64,000 bases of DNA from Rhodoblastus sp963703385 (GTDB taxonomy: Bacteria; Pseudomonadota; Alphaproteobacteria; Rhizobiales; Beijerinckiaceae), in assembly GCA_963703385.1 (NCBI GenBank), contig OY969816.1:2108001-2172000 (forward strand). The letters run 5' to 3'. The notes under the pieces are model-generated. The model was not told the DNA's origin, ran no database searches, and saw only the letters and a list, made by a program, of their open reading frames with translations. Of the stretch, positions 1 to 9,016 are shown piece by piece. Numbering within the stretch: the stretch's first letter is position 1; each line of letters opens with the position of its first letter. Made by a program: the position numbers and the translations under genes.

Positions 1-306
1 AACCGCTTTCGCGTCGCGCGCGGACGGGAGCAGGATTTCGAAGAGGTCTGGCGCAACCGCCAGAGCGACCTGCCCGCCATGCCCGGCTTCGTGGTCTTCC
101 ATCTCCTGCGCGGCCCGAGCGACGACGAGGCCACTTTGTTCGTCTCCCACACCATCTGGGAAACGCGGCAAAATTTCGAGGACTGGACGCGTTCGGAAGC
201 CTTCCGCCGCGCCCATTCCGGCGCCCCCAAAACCCAGGGCCTCTATCTCGGCCCACCCCATTTCGAAGGTTTTGAGGCTGTCGCCGAAACCAGACGGCCG
301 GGGTGA
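1..306 (+). CDS. Heme-degrading monooxygenase-like ABM-domain protein (5' end outside window)
   Basis: The reading frame is open from base 1, so the true start lies upstream. About 101 residues are visible. They carry the ferredoxin-like antibiotic biosynthesis monooxygenase (ABM) fold pattern, with NRFRVARGREQDFEEVW near the N-terminus, then PGFVVFHLL, SHTIWE and YLGPPHFEGFE. This pattern matches the HmuQ/HmuD branch of IsdG-type heme-degrading enzymes in rhizobia, which open heme in the cytoplasm to release iron. Only a few N-terminal residues appear to be missing. The following 112 bases up to smc hold no gene. The family call is secure; the heme substrate is inferred from the relatives. 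Confidence 0.75.
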   Translation, partial: NRFRVARGREQDFEEVWRNRQSDLPAMPGFVVFHLLRGPSDDEATLFVSHTIWETRQNFEDWTRSEAFRRAHSGAPKTQGLYLGPPHFEGFEAVAETRRPG

Positions 307-418
307 GCGGCGATCTCCCGCCCCGCTTTTCCCCAGCTTTCGGCGCGGCCGCGCTTGATTCACGGCGGCTTCTGGCGCTCTGATCTCGCCCTGATCCAGG
401 GAGCGTCCTCGCCCAGGC

Positions 419-3400
419 ATGCAATTCGAAAAGCTGCGACTGACCGGCTTCAAGAGCTTCGTTGAGCCGACCGATTTCGTCATCACCCCCGGCCTGACCG
501 GGGTGGTGGGGCCGAACGGCTGCGGCAAGTCCAATCTCGTCGAGGCCCTGCGCTGGGTCATGGGCGAGAACTCTTATAAGCAGATGCGCGCGTCCGGCAT
601 GGACGACGTGATCTTCGCCGGCGCCGGCTCCCGCCCGTCGCGCAACCACGCCGAAGTCGTTCTGACGCTCGACAACCGCGCGCGCTCGGCGCCGGCCATG
701 TTCAATGATACGGATATTCTGGAAATCACCCGGCGGATCGAGCGCGAGGAGGGTTCGACCTATCGCGTCAACGGCCGCGAAGTGCGCGCCCGCGACGTGC
801 AACTGCTGTTCGCCGACGCTTCTTCCGGCGCGCGCTCGCCCGCCATGGTGCGCCAGGGCCAGATCGGCGAGATCATTTCCGCCAAGCCGCAGGCCCGCCG
901 CCGCATTCTGGAGGAAGCCGCCGGCATCGGCGGGCTGCATTCGCGCCGCCAGGAGGCGGAGCTGCGCCTCAAAGGCGCCGAGGAAAATCTCATCCGCCTC
1001 GACGACGTTCTTACCCAGATCGGCGCGCGGGCCGAATCCCTGCGCCGCCAGGCCCGCCAGGCCGCGCGCTATCGCGCGCTCGCCGCCGAAATCCGCCGCC
1101 ACGAGGCCCTGATCGCGCTGATCTCCTTCCGCGAGGCCTCGCGCGAGGCCGACGAGGCCCAGCACGCCTTCGAGACCAATGTGGTCGATGTCGCCGAGCG
1201 CACCCGCCAACAGGCGGAAGCCGCGCGTTTGCAGGCGCTCGCCGCCCATCGCATGCCCTTCCTGCGCGACGCCGAGGCCCAGGCCGCCGCCGCGCTGCAA
1301 CGGCTGGTCCTCGCCCGCGAGGCCCTGGAGGGCGAGGAAAAGCGCGCGACCGAGCGCAAGGCCGAAACCGAGCGCCGGATCGCGCACGCGGCGGGAGACC
1401 TCGCCCGCGAACGCGCCCATTACGAGGACGCCGCCGCGACTCTGGCCCGGCTCGAAGCCGAGGACGAGGAGCTGGACGGAGCCGGCGAGGCCGAGGCCGA
1501 TCTGGTCGAGGAGGCGCGGCTGCGCTGCGAGGCGGCGGAACAAAAACTGCGCGCCTCCGAAGACGCGCTGGAAATCGCCCAGAACGCCTTCGCCAACGCC
1601 GAGGCCCAGCGCAATGCGCTGGCTGAAGCCGCGCGGCGCGAGGAACAGGCCTTTGCCCGCTTCGAGGCCGAGCTGGCGCGCGCCGAGGACGAGATCGCCG
1701 CCTTGCGCGACAGCGCGGAAAACGACGCCGAACTGGCCGAGGCCCTGGCCGAAGCGGAACGGCTGATGGACGCGGCGGCGCAGGCCGAGGAAGAGGCCCT
1801 GGCCGCCGAATTGGCGCTGGCGCTCGCCCGCGACGAGGAAAATTTTTTACGCGGGCCGCTGGCTCAAGCCGAAAAGCAGGCGCAGAAACTCGAAGCCGAG
1901 GCCGGCGCCCTGGCCAAATTGCTGCAAACTGGCGCCAGCGCCGGCTGGCCGGCGGTGCTGGAGCGCATCGTCGTCGCGCGGGGCTATGAGGCGGCGCTGG
2001 GCGCGGCGCTCGGCGACGATCTCGACGCCTCGGACGACGACGACGCCCCGACCCATTGGGCCCTCAGCCAAACCTCCGGCGATCCCGCCTTGCCCGCCGG
2101 CGCGCGGCCCCTGACGGCATGGGTCGAAGCCCCGCCCGCGCTCCACCGCCGCCTTGCCCAGATCGGCCTAGTTGCGCGCGACATGGGCCCGAGCCTGCGC
2201 CAGCATCTGAAAACCGGCCAGCGCCTGGTCTCGATCGAAGGCGACCTGTGGCGCTGGGACGGTTTCACCCAGGCCGCCGAGGCGCCGAGTCCGGCCGCGC
2301 GGCGGCTCGCCGAAAAGAACCGGCTGGAACAGCTGAAAATCGAGGCGGCGCAGGCCCGCGCCGCGGTCGAGGCGGCGGAAGCCCGGATGGAGGCGGCGAA
2401 GACCGCCGTTGTGGAAGCGTCCGAGGCCGACCAGCGCGCCCGTCAGGCCGCGCGCCTGACCCACAAAACCTTGGCCGAGGCGCGCGAATCGGCCAACGCC
2501 GCCGAAAGGCGGCAGGCGCAGTTCCTGTCGCGCCTCGCCAATCTCGACAACTCCCGCAAACGCGCGGAAGAATTGCGGGATGAAGCCCGCGAGCGCCTGT
2601 TCGAGGCGCGCGAGGCGCTCGACAAGGTCGCCGAGCCCGCGACCTTGCTCGGCGAGCGCGACGTGGCGCGGGCCGCCAACGCTTTTGAGCGCGCCGAGGC
2701 TTCCGAAGCCCGCGCGGCTTTGCAGGCTTTTTCGCGCGAGGCGGAGACGCGGCTGCGCCGCCGCGAATCGATCGCCCGCGAGAAGAAAAGCTGGCTCGAC
2801 CGCCGCGCCCGCGCGCAATTCCGGACCGAGGAAATCGAATTCCGCCTGACCGAGGCGCAGGAGGAATTGGCCAAGCTCGAAGACGCGCCCGACGAATTTT
2901 TGCTTCAGCGCCGTTCGCTTGGCCAAAAAATCGAGGAGGCCGAGGCGGCGCAGAAAGAAGCCGCCGACGCCCGCGCCGAGGGCGAGAACGCTCTGGCCGA
3001 GGCCGACCGCGCCGCCCGCGCGGCGCTCGACGCCATGAGCGCGGCGCGCGAAATCCGCGCCCGGCTCGAAGCCCAGGCCGAGGCCGCCCGCACACGGCTC
3101 CAGGTCCTGGTGCGCGACATCGGCGACCAGATGAATTGCGCGCCCAAAAACCTGCTGGCGCTGGCCGGCCTCGCCGAGGGCGCCGAGCCGCCGCCGATGG
3201 AGGGCGTCAGCGCCCGGCTCGCCAATCTCAAGCAGGACCGCGAAAGGCTCGGCGGCGTCAATCTGCGCGCCGAGGACGAACTGGCGACAATCGAGGACGA
3301 ACAGGCCAAGCTCGCCGCCGAGCGCGACGACCTCGCCGAGGCGATCCGCAAATTGCGCGCGGCGATCGCCGCGCTCAACAAGGAAGGCCGCGAGCGCCTG

Positions 3401-3874
3401 CTCGACGCTTTCGCCAAGGTGGACGCCCATTTCCGCGAATTGTTCACGGTGCTGTTTGGCGGCGGCGCGGCGGAGCTGCAACTGGTCGAATCCGACGACC
3501 CGCTCGAAGCCGGCCTCGAAATTTTAGCCAAACCGCCGGGCAAAAAACCCGCGACCATGACCCTGCTCTCCGGCGGCGAACAGGCGCTGACCGCCCTTTC
3601 GCTGATTTTCGCGGTGTTTTTGACCAATCCGGCGCCGATCTGCGTGCTCGACGAGGTGGACGCGCCGCTCGACGACGCCAATGTCGAACGATTCTGCGAC
3701 CTTTTGGACGACATGCGGCAAAAGACCGACACCCGCTTCATCACCATCACCCACAATCCCATCACCATGGCGCGGATGGACCGCCTGTTCGGCGTCACCC
3801 AGGCCGAACGCGGCGTGTCGCAACTGGTGTCGGTGGAGTTGGAGCAGGCGGAGCAATTGCTGGAGGCGAGCTGA
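419..3874 (+). CDS. smc: Chromosome segregation protein SMC
   Basis: This 1151-residue protein has the normal SMC length and architecture. The N-terminal Walker A motif GPNGCGKSN is at residues 31-39. A long Ala/Glu/Arg-rich coiled coil follows, then a hinge near the middle and a second coiled coil. The C-terminal head carries the ABC signature LLSGGEQALTAL near residue 1050 and the Walker B segment VLDEVDAPLDD near residue 1075. SMC binds DNA with ScpA/ScpB as condensin and helps compact and segregate the nucleoid. The ATG at 419 gives the standard N-terminus (MQFEKLRLTGFKSF). Long open frames in other phases inside it are composition artefacts of GC-rich coiled-coil sequence. Confidence 0.97.
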   Translation: MQFEKLRLTGFKSFVEPTDFVITPGLTGVVGPNGCGKSNLVEALRWVMGENSYKQMRASGMDDVIFAGAGSRPSRNHAEVVLTLDNRARSAPAMFNDTDILEITRRIEREEGSTYRVNGREVRARDVQLLFADASSGARSPAMVRQGQIGEIISAKPQARRRILEEAAGIGGLHSRRQEAELRLKGAEENLIRLDDVLTQIGARAESLRRQARQAARYRALAAEIRRHEALIALISFREASREADEAQHAFETNVVDVAERTRQQAEAARLQALAAHRMPFLRDAEAQAAAALQRLVLAREALEGEEKRATERKAETERRIAHAAGDLARERAHYEDAAATLARLEAEDEELDGAGEAEADLVEEARLRCEAAEQKLRASEDALEIAQNAFANAEAQRNALAEAARREEQAFARFEAELARAEDEIAALRDSAENDAELAEALAEAERLMDAAAQAEEEALAAELALALARDEENFLRGPLAQAEKQAQKLEAEAGALAKLLQTGASAGWPAVLERIVVARGYEAALGAALGDDLDASDDDDAPTHWALSQTSGDPALPAGARPLTAWVEAPPALHRRLAQIGLVARDMGPSLRQHLKTGQRLVSIEGDLWRWDGFTQAAEAPSPAARRLAEKNRLEQLKIEAAQARAAVEAAEARMEAAKTAVVEASEADQRARQAARLTHKTLAEARESANAAERRQAQFLSRLANLDNSRKRAEELRDEARERLFEAREALDKVAEPATLLGERDVARAANAFERAEASEARAALQAFSREAETRLRRRESIAREKKSWLDRRARAQFRTEEIEFRLTEAQEELAKLEDAPDEFLLQRRSLGQKIEEAEAAQKEAADARAEGENALAEADRAARAALDAMSAAREIRARLEAQAEAARTRLQVLVRDIGDQMNCAPKNLLALAGLAEGAEPPPMEGVSARLANLKQDRERLGGVNLRAEDELATIEDEQAKLAAERDDLAEAIRKLRAAIAALNKEGRERLLDAFAKVDAHFRELFTVLFGGGAAELQLVESDDPLEAGLEILAKPPGKKPATMTLLSGGEQALTALSLIFAVFLTNPAPICVLDEVDAPLDDANVERFCDLLDDMRQKTDTRFITITHNPITMARMDRLFGVTQAERGVSQLVSVELEQAEQLLEAS

Positions 3875-4142
3875 GGGCGAAAATCCTAGCGAGGGTCTCC
3901 ACCGATTTATGACGCCAACGGGCGGAATGCGGAAATGGTCTGATAGACTGGTACAGGCCGGACAGCGGCCAGAGCCGCGTCGGCAAAGATGCGCCAGATG
4001 CGGAAATGCACGGTTGGTCGGCCCGGATTCCGGAGACGGCTCCCGAAACCCCGGTCTACCGCGTTCACTATCACGATAGCGAAGCGGCCGTTCCGCCTGA
4101 GCGGATAGCCGGCTTTTCAGTTCCCGGCGAGAATCAACATCG

Positions 4143-4829
4143 TCACCCTTTGTTGCCGAACGAACGCGGCGCCCAATCGAGCATCTGGCGGACGCCGGGA
4201 ATGGATTTGGCGAAGGCGCTCACGCCATGGCGGAAATTTTCGCGCCACGCATACCATTCCAAATCGACGTAACACAATTGCACGCTCATGCGTTTGCCTT
4301 TTTGCGGCAAAAACCCGTGCCAGGAATGGTCGCATACGCGGAACATCAGCATATTGCCGAACACAGGCGGGAATTCGAAAGCGTAATCGTCACGGTCGTT
4401 GCTGCGCAGAACACGCAACTGGCCGTGTTCATACGGCCATTCTTCGCTAAACCCCAGAAGAACGGTGATGATCTTGTGTTTGGAGTCCGTATGGGCATAG
4501 CCTTCATTGTAATGGCCCGTCGTGTTGCCCATCATGACGATGGACGCCGGATACTCGCTGAGATCCATATCGAATTTTTGCTCGACCAGCCGGCGAAAAC
4601 GAACGCTCATCAGGTCGCGCATGCAAGCGTCGAAGATAGGTCCATAGCGCAGGCTGGGCAGCGCATAGCTGCCGCGGTCGGGAATGACCGGCGCATCCAC
4701 CAGCACCTCGCGCTTGTGGCCGTCGCTGATCACGTGCTCGATGAAGACGAAATCGTATGGGTCGCGACGCAGCTCCGCCGCCCTGATGACGGCTTCATCG
4801 AGCATTGCGAGCGGAGGATCGTTCAACAT
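4143..4829 (-). CDS. 2OG-Fe(II) oxygenase-like protein (operon gene 3)
   Basis: This 228-residue protein fits the prolyl-4-hydroxylase-like 2-oxoglutarate/Fe(II) dioxygenase superfamily. The iron-binding HxD is in GYAHTDSKHK, the distal His is in DHSWHGFLP, and the Arg that would bind 2-oxoglutarate follows in KRMSVQLCYVD. It is the last gene of a three-gene minus-strand operon, starting 14 bases after the Rid-domain gene. An AAAGGG sequence precedes the ATG by about 8 bases. Such enzymes hydroxylate peptides, amino acids or small molecules; the substrate is not evident. It differs in sequence from the first oxygenase of the operon, so it is not a simple tandem copy. Confidence 0.75.
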   Translation of the reverse strand: MLNDPPLAMLDEAVIRAAELRRDPYDFVFIEHVISDGHKREVLVDAPVIPDRGSYALPSLRYGPIFDACMRDLMSVRFRRLVEQKFDMDLSEYPASIVMMGNTTGHYNEGYAHTDSKHKIITVLLGFSEEWPYEHGQLRVLRSNDRDDYAFEFPPVFGNMLMFRVCDHSWHGFLPQKGKRMSVQLCYVDLEWYAWRENFRHGVSAFAKSIPGVRQMLDWAPRSFGNKG

Positions 4830-4843
4830 TCAAAAACCCTTTT

Positions 4844-6052
4844 CTAAAAGGACGGCAGATGCGGCGCATCGTTGCCCGTGATGGCGACGCCCTCAACCTC
4901 GATCAGCCACGCGGGCCGGCAGACCGGCCCTTCGACGATGATCCGCGGCACATTCGGCATACGTTCGCGCAGATAGGCGTTGACGGCGGCAAAATCGGCG
5001 GCGTCGCGCAGGTATACGAGGAGATACATCATATCGTCCAGCGTCGCTGCGCCTGAACGCAACAACGCGTCGGTGTTTTCGAGAGCGCGCTCAAGCTGAA
5101 GCAGAACGTCGCCGGGATGGACCACGTCGCCGGCCTTGTCAATGCTGGCCGTGCCGGAGATGAAGTGATGGGCGCGGTCGGCGTAAGCAATTCGCGTGCC
5201 GCGCTCGAAAGTGACGCTATAGTCCTTGGTCGGGCACAGGCGCTCGAAATCGTTCAGATAGGAAGTCTGCCCCTTGACGAGGTCGATGTTGGAATAGGCG
5301 TCCATCGACACAAGGTCATGACGGTGGGCGCAGGCGCCCTGAATGCCGGTGCTGGCGATGTAATGCGTGTCGGCGGAAAGGCCGTGTTCGTGGAACAACT
5401 CGCGGCGGCTGTCGACCATGCCTTTGTAAAAGACGTCGACGTCCTTCATATAAAGCCAGGTCCGCACGCAATGATCAGAAAGAGTCGCGCCGAATTTGCC
5501 AAGCGTACGGATCAGTTCTTCGAAAATTTCGTGCGTCTGCGTCGCCGAGGAAATGGAGGTGTCGCGGTCGCCGCAGCAAAGCCGCGTGCTCCACAGGTGG
5601 CGATGTCCGTTCTTGGTCACCAGGAGATGCCGCGGCGAAAGGCGTTTTTTGGCGATCGGCGTTTTATCGACGATATGATGCGCCAGAAGCGCAATCTTTG
5701 CGTCCGGCAACGGCGGCTGTTGCACGATCGAGACGGCCACCTCCTCCTCGACAAGCGGACTCTCTCGCACCAGCGCCGCTTGGTTCAAAACGTCGCTCAG
5801 AAAGACACGGCGAAACACCGCCGTCTCCGGCGCCAGACCCAGCTCTTTCTGCGCTTCCCGATAACGCTCCTGCACGAACTCGAGCTGTTCATGGAAATTG
5901 CCGCCGGCGGCGGATTCGACGCAGATAAAATGTTCGGAGCCGCCGGCGGCGCCGTGAAAGCTGCGGCTCGATACGAAATCCGGCCGCGACATCAAGAGGC
6001 CGCCCGCCGCGCTTTTGCCCGATTGTTTCGAAGTTTCTGCCGCAGCACCCAC
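4844..6052 (-). CDS. Double Rid/YjgF-domain protein
   Basis: This 402-residue protein shows a C-terminal Rid (YjgF/YER057c/UK114) domain from about residue 270, recognised by ISGTASIDKAGDVVHPGDV, LENTDALL, YLLVYLRDAADF and RIIVEGPVCRPAWLIEVE. An N-terminal and middle part contains a second, more diverged Rid-like unit. Single-domain Rid proteins deaminate reactive enamines or imines; long double-domain members include biosynthetic enzymes such as chorismatases. The exact role here is unknown. It starts with GTG behind AAGGG, 84 bases after the upstream oxygenase and 14 bases before the downstream one. This argues that it acts on the product of those oxygenases. Confidence 0.7.
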   Translation of the reverse strand: MGAAAETSKQSGKSAAGGLLMSRPDFVSSRSFHGAAGGSEHFICVESAAGGNFHEQLEFVQERYREAQKELGLAPETAVFRRVFLSDVLNQAALVRESPLVEEEVAVSIVQQPPLPDAKIALLAHHIVDKTPIAKKRLSPRHLLVTKNGHRHLWSTRLCCGDRDTSISSATQTHEIFEELIRTLGKFGATLSDHCVRTWLYMKDVDVFYKGMVDSRRELFHEHGLSADTHYIASTGIQGACAHRHDLVSMDAYSNIDLVKGQTSYLNDFERLCPTKDYSVTFERGTRIAYADRAHHFISGTASIDKAGDVVHPGDVLLQLERALENTDALLRSGAATLDDMMYLLVYLRDAADFAAVNAYLRERMPNVPRIIVEGPVCRPAWLIEVEGVAITGNDAPHLPSF

Positions 6053-6136
6053 ATTTGAGCCCTTTTGTCGGTAATCGAATGCAACTCGGAACGCGATGAA
6101 AAGACACGGCGAAAGCGTAATTGCGCCAGTCCCTCG

Positions 6137-6874
6137 TCACGCGTGGAGGCGGTGGCCATCCGGGTCCTTGCCGCGAACGCGCCGCCACCAGACCTGGAAG
6201 GTGGGGATGTTGACCGTCACGATGAACAGCTTGCGGTAGACCCCCGGGTCCGGGGAGCGAAGCGGCTCGACGCCATGCCAGGAATGCTCCGTTCGCTGGA
6301 ACAGCAAACTGCCGTTTTTCCGCAGGTCCAGGGAAGCGGCGACCTTCAGGTCCTTGAAGCCAGGCGCCGAATGCGCCTTGTAGCGCCTTTCGTCGTCGAG
6401 AATGAGGATGTCGCCGCCCCATTCGCGCGGCCAGTCCTCATCGTCGGCGAAAAAGAAGATATGGGTCGCGAGCTTGCGTCGGGCGTCGCAATGCGGCGAG
6501 ACGGAGCAACCTTGCCATGCATAGTACCATTCCATCGTGAGGATGATCTTCTGATCCGGCGTCAGCCGCAACATCCGGCGGAGAAAGGAATCATAGGCCT
6601 TGCTGTGAAGCTCGGCGATGAATTCCTTCCATGGCTGGGCGCAATCCATCCCTTCGCTATAGTGCAAAATGCCGCGGTCGTGCGGGCCTTGACCGTGGGC
6701 TCGCTTCACGCCCACATTGAGATGAAATTTCGAAATATCGGGAATTGTGTCGCGGAGCGCGTTCCACCCTTCGTCCGTCAGAGTGCCGCGCATGTGGGCC
6801 CAGGGATAGGGATTCTGCGCCTGGAACGATTCGGCTGAGACGCCGTCGAGACAAGCAAAGTTGAGATAGTTCAT
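6137..6874 (-). CDS. 2OG-Fe(II) oxygenase-like protein (operon gene 1)
   Basis: This 245-residue protein carries the HxD...H facial triad of 2OG-Fe(II) oxygenases: SPHCDARRKLATHIFFF supplies the His and Asp, and TEHSWHGVEPL supplies the distal His. The Arg of GVYRKLFIVTV is a candidate 2-oxoglutarate ligand. EWGGDILIL is typical of the prolyl hydroxylase-type jelly roll. It is the first gene of the minus-strand operon with the Rid-domain protein and the second oxygenase. The start codon follows AAGG at short spacing. No transporter or regulator is attached, so the pathway cannot be named from the context. Confidence 0.77.
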   Translation of the reverse strand: MNYLNFACLDGVSAESFQAQNPYPWAHMRGTLTDEGWNALRDTIPDISKFHLNVGVKRAHGQGPHDRGILHYSEGMDCAQPWKEFIAELHSKAYDSFLRRMLRLTPDQKIILTMEWYYAWQGCSVSPHCDARRKLATHIFFFADDEDWPREWGGDILILDDERRYKAHSAPGFKDLKVAASLDLRKNGSLLFQRTEHSWHGVEPLRSPDPGVYRKLFIVTVNIPTFQVWWRRVRGKDPDGHRLHA

Positions 6875-7432
6875 TCGCCTTCGATCGACCTGAGCAGGTC
6901 GCCGCCTCTATGATCCGCGGTGTAAACCCGACAGAGTATGGGGATGTTTAGATCGCAAACCCCAAAATGAAGGGTAATGTCGTCTCAACGCCTCCGCCCA
7001 CCAAAGCCTGCGCATGGACCAGGCTCCGACCCGACGAGCGAATATAGCGGCCGCCGGCACGTGCGCCTTGACCAAAATCAAAAACTCGATCCGCATTTGG
7101 AGACCCCCAAAAACCTCGCGGAATACGGGGCGCTCTGTTTCATTGCGCCATGATGCGGAGGGGCGGAACGGAGACCAATGAAAGTGTCAAACGGCGCAAC
7201 CATACCTTCGCGCATAAAGCTACTGTCCATGGCTGAGCGGTCATTGGGACCATGACTGGAATCCGCTGGAGGCGATAACAGTCTATCCGACCTGGAATTT
7301 CCGCCTTGGGTCATGAATTCACGTTCGCGATTTCTCCGGAATTTCCGCTGAACACGCGTTTGCGCCCGTTGGCGGTTTGGCGCCATCCCCCGCAACGGTT
7401 CGAGCTTCGCCGTTCCCCGAGACGCCAAACAT
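6875..7432. other. Gene-poor stretch upstream of the oxygenase operon
   Basis: This stretch of about 560 bases should contain the promoter of the minus-strand oxygenase/Rid operon. I see no convincing gene. A 62-codon minus-strand frame at 6908-7096, rich in Arg, His and Trp, ends 33 bases before the first oxygenase gene. It is the only open frame close enough to be co-transcribed, and I cannot support it as a gene by similarity. Confidence 0.4.
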
Positions 7433-8035
7433 TTACCGGGCGCTGGATTTCCTCCGCCGCGCTTCACTGAGCCGCAACTCGATCCGCCGGTCGGGCACGA
7501 GCCACATCGCCGCGACGGCGACATAGAACAGGCAGCCGATCCAGGGATGCAGGAAGGCGCCGGCGATCCCGAACACATAGGCCGCGATCGACACCCAGCC
7601 TTTCACGTCACGTCCGATCGCGTCGTGGAGCAAGGTTCTGCCGCCCTGCGCCCGCAGCAAGCTCATGACCAGGATCGAATAAGCCATCGCCGCCCCGAGC
7701 AGCACCACGCCATAGAGCGCCACGGGATCGCGCGCGAAACGGGCGTCGCTGGCCCAGGCGGTCACGAAAGGCAGAAGCGACAGCCAGAACAGCAAGTGGA
7801 TATTGGCCCAGAGCACGCCGCCGTTCACTTTTTCCACGATGACGAACAGGTGGTGGTGGTTGTTCCAGTAAATGCCGATATAGATGAAGCTCAGCACATA
7901 GGCGATGAAAGTCGGCCACAGCGGCCACAGCGCGGCGAAGCTCACGCCATGCGGCGCCTTCAGCTCCAGCACCATGATGGTGATGATGATCGCCAGAACG
8001 CCATCGGAAAAAGCCCTCAGCCGCTCGCTCGTCAC
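7433..8035 (-). CDS. TMEM175-family (DUF1211) potassium channel-like membrane protein
   Basis: The protein begins MTSERLRAFSDGVLAIIIT and contains the RxxxFSDGV signature of the TMEM175/DUF1211 family, followed by several hydrophobic helices including IGIYWNNHHHLF. Bacterial members are K+-permeable channels of the inner membrane. I chose the GTG at 8035 because GGGAGG lies 9 bases upstream and the protein then starts exactly where relatives start. An ATG at 8089 would add 18 unlikely residues. The C-terminus is basic (SEARRRKSSAR). It stands alone on the minus strand, divergent from the ATP synthase operon. Confidence 0.8.
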   Translation of the reverse strand: MTSERLRAFSDGVLAIIITIMVLELKAPHGVSFAALWPLWPTFIAYVLSFIYIGIYWNNHHHLFVIVEKVNGGVLWANIHLLFWLSLLPFVTAWASDARFARDPVALYGVVLLGAAMAYSILVMSLLRAQGGRTLLHDAIGRDVKGWVSIAAYVFGIAGAFLHPWIGCLFYVAVAAMWLVPDRRIELRLSEARRRKSSAR

Positions 8036-8367
8036 GTCCTGTCGCCTCCCTTTTCCGGTTAAGTTTAGAGCTTCCGGCCGACGGAACAAGGCGCGGCCTC
8101 ATACCGCAATGCAACAAAGTCCTGCGACGCATGTGCCAGCTTGATGTTTTTCATTTATTTTCAATATGTTAATCGCGCTACACCAAAGCCGATGTTGTCT
8201 TGACATGACGCACCCGCGTCAATATGGTGCGCCCGGTTCAGAAAGGGTGGGATGGCTTCCTCCCGATCTTCTTCCTCATGTCCGGTCCCCGATCGGCGCT
8301 TTGCGCCGCGGCTTTGCTCAAGGCGCCGCCGACGGGTTCGGAAAGGCCATGGCTCTGGAGACAGGCT

Positions 8368-8721
8368 TTGGGGAATAGTCCGGAAGACCAAGAGAATTTG
8401 ACGGCGCGGCTCGCTAAATTGTCGGCCGACCTTCAGACCCAGCGCGAAGCCGACCGCAAGGAGGCCGAGCGCAAGGCGGTGGCGGATTCTTCCGCGAAGA
8501 ACCTCGGGCAGGCGATCAGCCTCGGCTTTCGCGTGCTGACGGAATTCATAGGCCCCATCATCGTGGGCGCGCTGATCGGCTGGCGCCTCGATGTGTGGCT
8601 CCACACGACCCCGTTCCTGCTGATCCTGTTGCTGGGATTCGGCGCGGCGGCGGGGTTTCGCAATGTCTATCGCCTGGCGGCGCCGCCGGGCCGTAAGGGC
8701 GGAGACCGGCCGCCACACTAG
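8368..8721 (+). CDS. atpI: ATP synthase F0 assembly protein AtpI
   Basis: The C-terminal half reads as an AtpI protein: a charged N-terminal stretch (AKLSADLQTQREADRKEAERK), then two membrane helices with SLGFRVLTEFIGPIIVGALIGWRLD and a final LLLGFGAAAGFRNVYRL. AtpI helps assemble the c-ring and is the usual first gene of the alphaproteobacterial F0 operon. I placed the start at a TTG (8368) preceded by GGAG at 7 bases, giving 117 residues, which is normal for the family. The same frame is open back to 8224 but that part is unconserved in character. The stop codon lies inside a repeat element. Confidence 0.8.
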   Translation: MGNSPEDQENLTARLAKLSADLQTQREADRKEAERKAVADSSAKNLGQAISLGFRVLTEFIGPIIVGALIGWRLDVWLHTTPFLLILLLGFGAAAGFRNVYRLAAPPGRKGGDRPPH

Positions 8722-8821
8722 AGCATATTCCCAAAAAGTTGCAGACTTTTTGGACAGGAATATGCGTTAAAACAATGGGTTAGAGCGTTATTCCGATTCC
8801 GAAGGAACGGAAAATGCTCTA
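8719..8821 (+). repeat. Palindromic repeat element, copy A
   Basis: This 103-base element starts TAGAGCAT and ends ATGCTCTA. Its left half contains a strong hairpin (CAAAAAGTTGCAGACTTTTTGG) and its right half a second one around TTCCGATTCCGAAGGAACGGAA. The first three bases are the stop codon of atpI. Closely related copies are at 8878-8980, 20958-21074 and, inverted, 23040-23141. Confidence 0.85.
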
Positions 8822-8877
8822 AACCGGGCGACCTTGGCGCCGACCTGTCGGGGACAAGGGCCGCAGCAGTCAGGAGC

Positions 8878-8980
8878 TAGCGCATATTCCCAAAAAGTTG
8901 CAGACTTTTTGGACAAGAATATGCGTTGAAACAATGAACTAGAGCATTCTTCCGATCCGCAAGGAACCGAAAATGCTCTA
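8878..8980 (+). repeat. Palindromic repeat element, copy B
   Basis: This is a second 103-base copy in the same orientation as copy A, separated from it by 56 bases of unrelated sequence. Both copies lie between atpI and atpB. It has the same internal hairpins and ends in ATGCTCTA, with a one-base change at the left end (TAGCGCAT). Confidence 0.85.
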
Positions 8981-9016
8981 GGCGGGTCGCTCCCGCGTGA
9001 GAGGTAAGGACGGAAC

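Noticed and set aside
2168..3481. Long minus-strand frame (437 codons) inside smc, and similar long frames on both strands
   Set aside because: It lies fully antisense to a clear smc gene. Its Gly/Arg/Leu-rich composition is what GC-rich coiled-coil DNA gives in other frames.
7078..7578. 166-codon minus-strand frame beside the TMEM175-like gene
   Set aside because: It overlaps the clear channel gene in another frame, and the rest is Pro/Ser/Arg-rich without motifs.
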